From Balneolales bacterium (GTDB lineage Bacteria > Bacteroidota > Rhodothermia > Balneolales > Cyclonatronaceae): DNA of 43,382 nt. The translations under genes were made by a program, and so were the position numbers. The notes beneath the pieces were generated by a model. It was not told the DNA's origin and made no database searches. It saw only the letters and a program-made list of their open reading frames with translations. The first letter of the stretch is position 1; every line of letters begins with the position of its first letter. The stretch is taken from contig JAFIET010000022.1 in the NCBI GenBank assembly GCA_020832405.1, positions 1 to 43,382 on the forward strand, given 5' to 3'. Positions 1 through 7,260 of the stretch are shown here, piece by piece.

Positions 1-56
1 ACAAACCCCCATAGTGGACTTTCACCACCAAGTTGGTTGCCATGCACGGCACACCC

Positions 57-94
57 AAAAAAGGGCTGACTTTCAACTAAGAAAATCAGCCCTT
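57..94 (-). terminator. Rho-independent terminator of tRNA-fMet
   Basis: The 9-bp inverted repeat aagggctga/tcagccctt lies at 61-69 and 86-94. Read on the minus strand it directly follows the tRNA 3' end and is followed by a T run (complement of the A run at 57-62). Confidence 0.8.
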
Positions 95-98
95 ATAG

Positions 99-171
<73 letters not shown>

Positions 172-183
172 GTGTAGATTCAT

Positions 184-213
184 AATATAGGGGGTAAACC
201 CTACCCATGTCAA
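184..213 (-). promoter_or_regulatory. Promoter of tRNA-fMet
   Basis: Read on the minus strand, a perfect -35 TTGACA (208-213) and a -10 TATATT (184-189) are separated by 18 bp. The predicted start of transcription falls a few bases before the tRNA 5' end at 171. This suggests the housekeeping sigma factor here accepts ordinary sigma-70-type elements. Confidence 0.75.
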
Positions 214-245
214 GCTTTAATTTGGATATTCTGAAATAAAGGTTC

Positions 246-1112
246 TCACACCCGGAAATGCCCGCCCTGTTTCATGAGCCTGTTTACTTCTTCGATGTAG
301 CCGAGGGCTTTGTCTTCGTTGCGGACGGCGATCTCCGTTACCAGGGCGTTTACCACTACCGAGAGGGCGGCGATGCTGTTGGTGAAGAGCAGGTTCTCGC
401 TTTTCACGGTGAGGCTGTGCGTGCAGTGCTCCGTTATCGGGGCGGTCTGTATATCGGTGATGCCGATCACCTCCACGCCGCGGGAGCGGGCAAGGGCCGC
501 GACTTCTATGGTGCGGCCCGAGTAGGGCGGGAAAGAGAAGCACACGAGCACATCCCGCTCATCCATGAACAGCACCTGCTCCTCAAAGCTGAGGTGCCCG
601 CTGATGACCGCCTGCGCCCGAATCGCGACCTGACACAGCGAATAGGCCGTTATCTGCGCTACAAGGGCCGAAATCCCGAGACCGTAGGTATAGGTCACGC
701 GGGAGGCCGCGATACGCTCCGCAACCCGGTTGAAGTCCTCGAGGTTGAGGTTTTCGATGGTGCGGTTGATGTTGCTCACATCCTGCTGCGCGACCTGATA
801 AACCGATTTGCCCGCCGAATGACGAATCAAATGAAAGCGGTCCGATTCCGAAAACCGTTTTTGTACCGAGGCCTGCAGCGCGTCGCGGAACAGCATGAAG
901 CCGTCAAAACCGAGGCGCTGCGCAAACCGCACAACGGTCGCCTTCGATACGCCGCAGCGCTCCCCGATTTCCACGACTGAGAGGAAAGCGGCCTCGTTCA
1001 GATTTTTGATGAGAAAGTCGGCAACAGCTTTCTGATTACGCGGCAGCTGTTCATATTCGGAGGCAATCATCCGGATCAGTTGTTCAGCGGAGTATTCTTT
1101 GGCAGGTGTCAT
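246..1112 (-). CDS. MurR/RpiR family transcriptional regulator
   Basis: 288-residue protein. Residues about 10-85 form the RpiR-type HTH_6 domain, with the characteristic stretch LPRNQKAVADFLI followed by IGERCGVSKATVVRFAQRLG. Residues about 130-270 form a sugar-isomerase (SIS) domain, with the signature region GLGISALVAQ and later VCFSFPPYSGRT. This family normally senses a phosphorylated sugar, amino sugar or related metabolite through the SIS domain and represses or activates nearby catabolic genes. It is the last gene of a tight operon, only 19 bp after the cyanophycinase-like gene, so it probably controls the receptor/peptidase genes upstream. A perfect palindrome upstream of the 11163 gene is a candidate operator. 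The ligand cannot be read from sequence. Upstream purines are only moderate as a ribosome binding site. Confidence 0.9.
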   Translation of the reverse strand: MTPAKEYSAEQLIRMIASEYEQLPRNQKAVADFLIKNLNEAAFLSVVEIGERCGVSKATVVRFAQRLGFDGFMLFRDALQASVQKRFSESDRFHLIRHSAGKSVYQVAQQDVSNINRTIENLNLEDFNRVAERIAASRVTYTYGLGISALVAQITAYSLCQVAIRAQAVISGHLSFEEQVLFMDERDVLVCFSFPPYSGRTIEVAALARSRGVEVIGITDIQTAPITEHCTHSLTVKSENLLFTNSIAALSVVVNALVTEIAVRNEDKALGYIEEVNRLMKQGGHFRV

Positions 1113-1131
1113 TGCGGATAATACCCCTTTT

Positions 1132-2070
1132 TTATTCTGACGGTAGCAAAATCCCGCTCACCCGCATCCCGTCCCAGCGGAAGCGCGCGCCCGGCGGCAG
1201 GATGTGCGTCACAATGCCGCGCGCGCCCAGATTACCTTCCGCAAAAACACCGCTGTCAGCGCCGCTCGCGTCGAGCAGAATCACCTGACTCTCCCCTACC
1301 ACCTCTACCCAACCGTCGCCGGCAAACCATAGCGCGGTCGCTTCGTCGATGCCGGCGGCGTAGGGGGCGCCTTCATCCAGCATCACGTTCAGCAGGCGGT
1401 TGAGGCGGCTCCGGCGGATGAAGTGCTGATCCACAATCATGTTTTCGACCAGTCCGAGGCCGGGCGTTGTAATCACGTTTTCATGCCGGATGATGCCGAA
1501 GGGCTGCCTTACCGCGTGCCGCTCATCCCCGGTGATCATCACGGCCGACTGTACCGCGGTTCCGGCGCTCGTGCCTGCAATTACGGCGCCGTTTTGCCAG
1601 GCTTCGTGTACGGCTGCGCGCATGGCTTCGGTGCCGAAATAGTGCATCAGCTGCCGCTGATCACCGCCGCTGAACCAGATGCCCGAGGCCGTGCGAAGCT
1701 GTTCCAGAATTTCGGGCCGGTCGATGTCCTCATCCTCCAGCATCATAATTTCGACAGATTTCGCGCCGTAGCTCAGAAACATATCGCGGTGCTCCCAGCC
1801 GATGGTGTCGGCAATGGCCGAAGCCATCGGCACCACAATCATGGTCGAATCGGGACTCAGGCTCACAATCAGCTCCATGATTTCAGCCGGACGCGGGCCG
1901 CCTCCGATCATCACGAGGTTTCCTTTGGCCGAAAAGCTTCCCTCCGCCAGAAACGGAGCTTCGTCATGGGCTGAGGTGCAGGCGCCAAGGCCCGTCATCA
2001 TCCATCCCAAAAATAGAAATAACAGTAGGTTGCGGTACATAGCATTCGGTTTGGTTACGAGGGATGGCAT
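1132..2070 (-). CDS. Cyanophycinase-like peptidase S51 lipoprotein
   Basis: 312 residues from an ATG that overlaps the upstream stop codon (TGATG), which suggests translational coupling. A second in-frame ATG at 2040 is possible. The N-terminus is a lipoprotein signal: hydrophobic LLLFLFLGWMM followed by the lipobox LGAC, with Cys31 as the lipidated residue. The body carries the S51 pattern: SGGDQ at about 135-138, the nucleophile elbow AGTSAGTA with Ser168, and DQHFIRRSRLNRL at about 214. These match cyanophycinase and related Ser hydrolases that release Asp-X dipeptides. Known cyanophycinases cleave beta-Asp-Arg polymer; a lipoprotein member in an operon with a TonB receptor and an M20 peptidase more likely acts on imported or surface-bound peptides. 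The exact substrate is inference. It could also be a general peptidase E/S51 relative. Confidence 0.85.
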   Translation of the reverse strand: MPSLVTKPNAMYRNLLLFLFLGWMMTGLGACTSAHDEAPFLAEGSFSAKGNLVMIGGGPRPAEIMELIVSLSPDSTMIVVPMASAIADTIGWEHRDMFLSYGAKSVEIMMLEDEDIDRPEILEQLRTASGIWFSGGDQRQLMHYFGTEAMRAAVHEAWQNGAVIAGTSAGTAVQSAVMITGDERHAVRQPFGIIRHENVITTPGLGLVENMIVDQHFIRRSRLNRLLNVMLDEGAPYAAGIDEATALWFAGDGWVEVVGESQVILLDASGADSGVFAEGNLGARGIVTHILPPGARFRWDGMRVSGILLPSE

Positions 2071-3287
2071 CACGCCCTCAAAAAAGTTCGGGACTGATTC
2101 AGCAGGGCGCGGATCAGCGAGAGACAGCTCTCCATATCACGAAGCAGGATGAATTCATCGTCGGCGTGCGGGTTTTGGGCGCCTATGCCGAGGTTCACGG
2201 CCGGGATGCCGGCGGCATTCAGGGCGTTGGCGTCGCTGCCGCCGGAGTAGGTCACGCCCAGGGGCGTAAGGCCCGCCTCCATCATCGATTCCCGGATGAA
2301 GCGCACGAACGGGCTTTTCGGATCGAGCCGGTAGGGCGCAAAGTCGGGGGTGATGCTGAAGCTGAGCTTCCCTCCTGCCCGGGCGGCTTCTTCTTCACAA
2401 AGCTCGTGATACTGCTTCAGCACGCCATCAACAGCCTCGGCGCTGAAGCCGCGGACCTCGCCGGTGAAGCGGCACACGGCCGGAATTACGTTGCTCAGGC
2501 TGAGGTCGCCGCCGCGGATGCCGCCGATGTTGGCCATCACCGCTTCCGGATGCGGCCATTCGCCAATGCGGCTCAGGCTTCGGGCAGCCATCATCACCGC
2601 GCTTACGCCCTTGTTGGGCCGCACTGCGCTGTGTGCCGCGCGGCCGGTAAATGCGGCCTCAAAAAGGCTCATGCCGGCACAGCTTTCGATGTACGCACCG
2701 GGCCGCAGCGAGGAGTCAAGCACGACGGCCTCACGCACCTTCCAGGGGGACAAATCCAGCGCTTTGGCGCCGAGCATGCCGGCTTCTTCGCCTACGGTGC
2801 ATACCAGAATCAGGTTTTGGCGCGCTGCAGCGGGGAGGCTCTCGTACTCCCGCAGCAGGCGCATCAGCAGGGTAAGGCCCCAGCGGTTGTCGGCCCCGAG
2901 CTGCGTGGGGCCGGCGGAAGTCACCCGGTCGCCCTTCACCACGACCTCCGTTTGGCCGGTGTCGCGCACCGTATCGAGGTGTGCGAGAAAAGCGATGGCA
3001 GGTTCAGCCGGCCTGAAATCCTCCGGCACGATGATCAGGTTCCCCTGATTGCCGCCTGTTTTGGCCGCCGCTTCATCTTCGGTGATCTGTACCTGAAGTG
3101 CCGCAAGCTGCTGTTTTACATAAGCAGCGATGCCGCGCTCGTCGCCGGAGCGCCCGCTGATGGTCGCAAATGCCGCAAATTCCCGGATGAGCTCCTGCAG
3201 TTCTGCGCTTAGCGCCGTTTGGGCTACCCCGTTCGACGGACCTGCCGGCAGAGTTGCTGCTACCTCCTCATTTTGTTGCTTTTTCAA
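2070..3287 (-). CDS. M20 family metallopeptidase (peptidase T-like)
   Basis: 405 residues if translation starts at the TTG preceded by GGAGGA at 3291-3296. A longer reading from 3365 would overlap the PorV-like gene by 60 bp and adds no recognisable sequence. Di-zinc M20 residues are in place: AHLD (His103, Asp105), GADN (Asp133), VGEEAG (Glu167 catalytic base, Glu168 metal), a later Asp191, and a C-terminal NPHADDEF histidine. A lid/dimerisation domain lies around 205-310. The order and spacing resemble the PepT-like branch that removes N-terminal residues from tripeptides and small peptides. There is no signal peptide, so it should be cytoplasmic. Together with the exported S51 enzyme it suggests stepwise peptide breakdown. 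The gene starts 17 bp after the PorV-like stop and overlaps the next gene by one base. Confidence 0.87.
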   Translation of the reverse strand: MKKQQNEEVAATLPAGPSNGVAQTALSAELQELIREFAAFATISGRSGDERGIAAYVKQQLAALQVQITEDEAAAKTGGNQGNLIIVPEDFRPAEPAIAFLAHLDTVRDTGQTEVVVKGDRVTSAGPTQLGADNRWGLTLLMRLLREYESLPAAARQNLILVCTVGEEAGMLGAKALDLSPWKVREAVVLDSSLRPGAYIESCAGMSLFEAAFTGRAAHSAVRPNKGVSAVMMAARSLSRIGEWPHPEAVMANIGGIRGGDLSLSNVIPAVCRFTGEVRGFSAEAVDGVLKQYHELCEEEAARAGGKLSFSITPDFAPYRLDPKSPFVRFIRESMMEAGLTPLGVTYSGGSDANALNAAGIPAVNLGIGAQNPHADDEFILLRDMESCLSLIRALLNQSRTFLRA

Positions 3288-3304
3288 AAATCCTCCGATT
3301 CCGT

Positions 3305-4339
3305 TTAGAACGACAGTGAAACACTCAGCCGCTGAATGCCCGGCAGATATTCGTGCTCTGACCATGAGTAATCAACATAAATGTTGTATCCGCTAAGGTC
3401 AATCATGAGTCCGGTGCCGACCGACCATTTTTGATCGGGGTTGTTGAAGGTGTACCCGCCCCGGCCGAATACGCTGGCAAACTCCAGTTTAAATTCCAGC
3501 TCGGTACCGAAGCTGAGCATTTCGTAGTTGTCGCTCGGGTTTTTGAGGTCAGCCGCCACGCGCCACAGCAGGTAGCGGGTATCGATTGCATCCATCACCG
3601 CGCCCACCTGAAAATGCAGGGGAAGCGGGAAGCCAAGGGTTTCGAGATTGGCGAGCGCCCTCCGGCCCGGCGGCTGTGTCGGGTCGTTGCGGTCGGGCAC
3701 AAAGAACGCGAGATCGGAGCCGCTGTACTGCATGTCGGGGCCGAAATTGCTGACCGTCATTCCGAGGGTGAGGTTGCGGTAGCCGAAGTTGTACTGCGTG
3801 CCGATATCAAAGGCGAGCGCGCCGGCACGCTGATTCCAGATCTGCTGACTCACATATTTCGCGGAAACGCCGACCGAGAACTGCGGGAGCAGCTTCCGTG
3901 CGTAGGAAACGCCCACCATCAGGTCGTTGGCGTCGAAGAAGCGGCCGGTGCCGTCGGGCTGATCAACGGTCGTGATTTCCTGCTCGGGCACGCTCAGGCT
4001 GATTACGCTGAGGCCGAACACCCCGAGGTTTCCGGCGCTGAGGGCGGCGGCAAACTGATTAATTTCTACATCGGCCCACCACGGGATATTGGTGAAGCTC
4101 ACCGAGCCCCGCTCCACCTGCGTGATGCCCGCCGGATTCCAGAACAGGGCCGTTGCGTCGTTGGCGCTTCCGGCGAAGGCGCCGCCCATGGCTTCTGCCC
4201 GCGCCCCTGCGTTGATTTTCAGAAACTGCGCCCCGCTCGTACCGGCGTTCACGGACTGCGCCACCGCGCTTTCACTCCAAACCATCAGCAAAAGTGCGGT
4301 GAGGAGCAGGCTTGTTTTCAGGATGATGTTGGTCTTCAT
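3305..4339 (-). CDS. PorV/PorQ family outer-membrane beta-barrel protein
   Basis: 344 residues. A Sec signal peptide (MKTNIILKTSLLLTALLLM, cleavage after AVAQ) precedes the family opening GAQFLKINAGARAEAMGGAFAG with the ATALFWNPAGI segment, typical of PorV/PorQ-like barrels (UPF0164/DUF3308). The rest consists of alternating amphipathic strands and ends SVSLSF, a normal barrel C-terminus. PorV is the shuttle/anchor protein of the type IX secretion system, and paralogues often sit beside genes for T9SS cargo. Here the T9SS-sorted protein is immediately upstream with 12 bp between them. A clear ribosome binding site (AGGAGGAG) precedes the ATG. Whether it is a true T9SS component or a dedicated partner of this locus cannot be decided by eye. 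Confidence 0.85.
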   Translation of the reverse strand: MKTNIILKTSLLLTALLLMVWSESAVAQSVNAGTSGAQFLKINAGARAEAMGGAFAGSANDATALFWNPAGITQVERGSVSFTNIPWWADVEINQFAAALSAGNLGVFGLSVISLSVPEQEITTVDQPDGTGRFFDANDLMVGVSYARKLLPQFSVGVSAKYVSQQIWNQRAGALAFDIGTQYNFGYRNLTLGMTVSNFGPDMQYSGSDLAFFVPDRNDPTQPPGRRALANLETLGFPLPLHFQVGAVMDAIDTRYLLWRVAADLKNPSDNYEMLSFGTELEFKLEFASVFGRGGYTFNNPDQKWSVGTGLMIDLSGYNIYVDYSWSEHEYLPGIQRLSVSLSF

Positions 4340-4351
4340 GCTTGGCTCCTC

Positions 4352-7252
4352 CTATTTGATGACCGCAAAGCGGCTGATGTGATCGCCCACGTTCGAGCGG
4401 ACCATGTAGATGTACACGCCGGGCGCGATTTCGCGGCCCGATTCGGTGCGAAGGTCCCAGCCGATTTCGCCGGTTGCGTCGTTTTTCTGCAGCGTTTTGA
4501 TGCGCTCTCCCGCCATGGTAAAAATGTGGATAGTTACCTCATTCGGCAGATTCCGGAAGCGAATCAGGCGTTCCGGCTCGCGCCGGGTGAGGCTCACATC
4601 GGGCTCCCAGGCGTTGCCGACCAGGTACGGGTTGGGGACCACGTTGATGCGCGAGAGGATGTCTTCGCTCGCATCGGTGCGCACGGTGCCGGCATCTTTT
4701 TCGTAGCGGTAGATGTCGTTTTCGGTCGGGAAACGCACCGGTGTTGTGGTGATGCTGAAAGTCGCCCCGACCAGACTCTGCGGCTGAATGCCGTCAAGAT
4801 CAAGGGTGAGGGTGAAGCTGAAGCGCGCCAGCTCGATGAGTCCGCCGTTGGCAATTCGGAAGGTGCTCTGCTGATTGTTGCTTTGCCGGGTGATGCGCAC
4901 CTCGATGCTGTCTGCCTCAATGGCCCGGATTTCGCCCAGGTTGGTGTCGCTGATGAGCGCGCCGAAGCTTGCATCCGCAATCTGCACGGAGAGCCGGCTT
5001 GAGGAGCGCGTAATCTGAAACGGATTGTGCCGCAGGGTGATGCCAACCCCATCGCTTGTGATGAACTCGCGGTCGCGCAGGTAGGGCCGCATCGGCAGCA
5101 CAACTTCGCCGCTGTTGCGGCTGCGGACTTCCAGCGCGGGGATGATGCGGAGCACGTCGCCGGACTGCGGCCGCAGCTCGGGGTCGTCGGAGCCTTCCAC
5201 AAAGGTGAAGGCGATGTGATCCTCCTCGATTTCGTAGCGCTGACCCGGCACGTAGGCCTCATTCCGGATGCGGTTCCGCCCGGCTGCGTCGTTGCGCACC
5301 GAGAAGATGTCCGGAGAATTCCAGGTTACGGTAAACGTGGTCGGCGGGGTGAGCGCCGGATCAAGCGGCTCCGAAATGACCTGCGTGAGGATGGTCGTTT
5401 CCGGCTGACCCATGCGGCCAAAGGTGATGTCGTACTCGCCGAAATCCAGATCGAGGGGGTTGAGGATGCGGAGGAAAACCGAATCGGTTGAGGCGCCCTG
5501 CACATGGTCGGCAAGGCGGACCTGCGAGCCGAGCCAGTCGCCGGCAATGGTGCGCGGAGTTACGACCGCGATGTTGATTTCGTCTTCGTTGCTGCCAATG
5601 GGCGTTGCAAGCGAGCCCAGATCAGGCAGGCCGCGGTCGTAGGCAACCAAACTGTACCAGTAAGTGAAGCCTTCCCGCACGGTATCATCCACAAAAGAAT
5701 ATTGGATGCCGTTTTCATCATCCTTGTCGAACACCGCAATGGGGACCGGATCGGGACCCACGTTCGGGTTTCGGTTGCGGTCGATCTGATCCCAGGTGCG
5801 CCCCTGATTGATGGAGCGGTATAGCCGGTAGCCCTGAAAATCGAACTCTCCGGTGAACGGATCGGGCGCGGTTTCGGAGCGGTTGTCCCAGGCGAGGGTC
5901 ACGGAATTCTGATCGGCGTACGCGCGCAGCTCAGGGCGCGGCGGCGGCGAGGGCAGCAGCCAGTTGTTGGCAAATGACTGATGCACGTTTTCGACCGTTT
6001 GGCGGATGCCGGCATAATCGGGCCCGGCAACAACGGCGATCACAAAGCTGAGGGTGTCGCCCGGCGCGATGGTGTATGGCCCGGAGGCAGAATTGTTTAC
6101 CAGATCCATGCCCGTATTGGGGATCAGGCTGACGTCAGAAATGCGGCGCCCCGGCTCAACCGGATGGAAAAACTGCGGCCAGAGGGCTTCGGGCACCATG
6201 TCGTAGTTGGAAGTGTACACGCCGTAAAACCAGTCCGGGTTTTCGTCGAGCAGCGGGGTATCCTGCCAGAGGTTGTAGTGCAGGTCGGTCATGCCGAGGC
6301 GCTGACCGTTTACCTCGGGTGTCGAAACCCAGGTGAGGCCAAAATGCCCGGTCGGGCCGCCCCAGTCCGGTGAGAAGCCGTTATCGAAGTAATAGAAGAA
6401 ATCGAGGTCCTCATCCAGGCCCATGCGGTCGTTGAGGTAACCGGCGTAGTCGGTTCCGGCGCGGTTGCCGATATCGAAATCGCTGTACATGCCGAAGTAC
6501 ATATCCTCGTAGGTGTTGTTGCTGTGATTCACCACATCGAAGGTGAAAATCACGGCATCGCGGATCAGCGGCGATGAGAAGGAGTAGCCGGTCTGATACA
6601 CGCTGATATTCAGAATCTGCTCGCGGTTGAGGCTGTCGTTGTAGGCGGCGAAAGTGTCCTGATCGGAGATGATGATGGGGTTGCCGTCGGCATCCTGAAC
6701 CGGCCAGCCGCGTGACGGCCAGGTGGTGGGATCGGTTGAGGTCGCGACCCGGACGCTTTCCGGATTGTTGAAGCCGAATTCGGCCTCCCATTCTTCGTTG
6801 GCCGTGTTACGGCCCTGAATCACGTTACCCGGAAACAGCACGACGGGGTTGAGCTGATAGATGTACTCCTGCTCGGAATTGATGGGGTACTCGCCCGAAA
6901 CGCCGATGGCGCTTGATCGGGCGTACAGCTTGCCGCGGTTTTCGATAAACATGCCAATGTTGCTCCGGTTGTGCGTGGTGAAGCCGCGGTCCTGAATGCC
7001 CTGCAAACCGGCATCCGTGCCGGAAGCACTTCCGCTGCCGCCCGGATTTTTGGCCTCAGCGCGCGCATCCGAAGCGCTCTGCTGTACCTGCGCCAGTGCC
7101 GGCTGCGGCCCGGTTACGAGCACGGCGGCCAGAACCAGCACGAAAGCCGTCATCCCCCTAAACCCCAAAAAGCGGGCCAGACCGGAAAACGGGTTCAGGG
7201 CACGGGACACATCACCCTTGTACATCACAAATCTTAAATTAAATGATTTCAT
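4352..7252 (-). CDS. Large T9SS-sorted FN3-containing surface protein
   Basis: 966 residues from the ATG at 7252, 8 bp after the receptor stop. A reading beginning at 7330 would run into the receptor gene. A long N-terminal region ends in a hydrophobic export segment (MTAFVLVLAAVLV) cleaved near PALAQ (about residue 55). A central fibronectin-type-III-like stretch (SVTLAWDNRSE, FQGYRLYRSINQGRTW) is visible. The C-terminal ~90 residues begin INVVPNPYLVG and end GVYIYMVRSNVGDHISRFAVIK-like, which is a T9SS type A sorting domain. The protein should therefore be exported by Sec, moved through the T9SS pore and kept on the surface or released. Asp/Asn-rich stretches between may bind calcium. No catalytic motif was recognised. 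Its position between a TonB receptor and a PorV-like barrel suggests it captures ligand for that receptor. Confidence 0.85.
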   Translation of the reverse strand: MKSFNLRFVMYKGDVSRALNPFSGLARFLGFRGMTAFVLVLAAVLVTGPQPALAQVQQSASDARAEAKNPGGSGSASGTDAGLQGIQDRGFTTHNRSNIGMFIENRGKLYARSSAIGVSGEYPINSEQEYIYQLNPVVLFPGNVIQGRNTANEEWEAEFGFNNPESVRVATSTDPTTWPSRGWPVQDADGNPIIISDQDTFAAYNDSLNREQILNISVYQTGYSFSSPLIRDAVIFTFDVVNHSNNTYEDMYFGMYSDFDIGNRAGTDYAGYLNDRMGLDEDLDFFYYFDNGFSPDWGGPTGHFGLTWVSTPEVNGQRLGMTDLHYNLWQDTPLLDENPDWFYGVYTSNYDMVPEALWPQFFHPVEPGRRISDVSLIPNTGMDLVNNSASGPYTIAPGDTLSFVIAVVAGPDYAGIRQTVENVHQSFANNWLLPSPPPRPELRAYADQNSVTLAWDNRSETAPDPFTGEFDFQGYRLYRSINQGRTWDQIDRNRNPNVGPDPVPIAVFDKDDENGIQYSFVDDTVREGFTYWYSLVAYDRGLPDLGSLATPIGSNEDEINIAVVTPRTIAGDWLGSQVRLADHVQGASTDSVFLRILNPLDLDFGEYDITFGRMGQPETTILTQVISEPLDPALTPPTTFTVTWNSPDIFSVRNDAAGRNRIRNEAYVPGQRYEIEEDHIAFTFVEGSDDPELRPQSGDVLRIIPALEVRSRNSGEVVLPMRPYLRDREFITSDGVGITLRHNPFQITRSSSRLSVQIADASFGALISDTNLGEIRAIEADSIEVRITRQSNNQQSTFRIANGGLIELARFSFTLTLDLDGIQPQSLVGATFSITTTPVRFPTENDIYRYEKDAGTVRTDASEDILSRINVVPNPYLVGNAWEPDVSLTRREPERLIRFRNLPNEVTIHIFTMAGERIKTLQKNDATGEIGWDLRTESGREIAPGVYIYMVRSNVGDHISRFAVIK

Positions 7253-7260
7253 AAGCTTGC

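Noticed and set aside
2064-3212. Open frame (382 codons) on the plus strand opposite the M20 peptidase
   Set aside because: The minus strand carries all M20 catalytic motifs; the plus-strand translation has none.
3431-5002. Long open frame (523 codons) on the plus strand
   Set aside because: Opposite the PorV-like and T9SS genes; no family resemblance and composition typical of an antisense frame.
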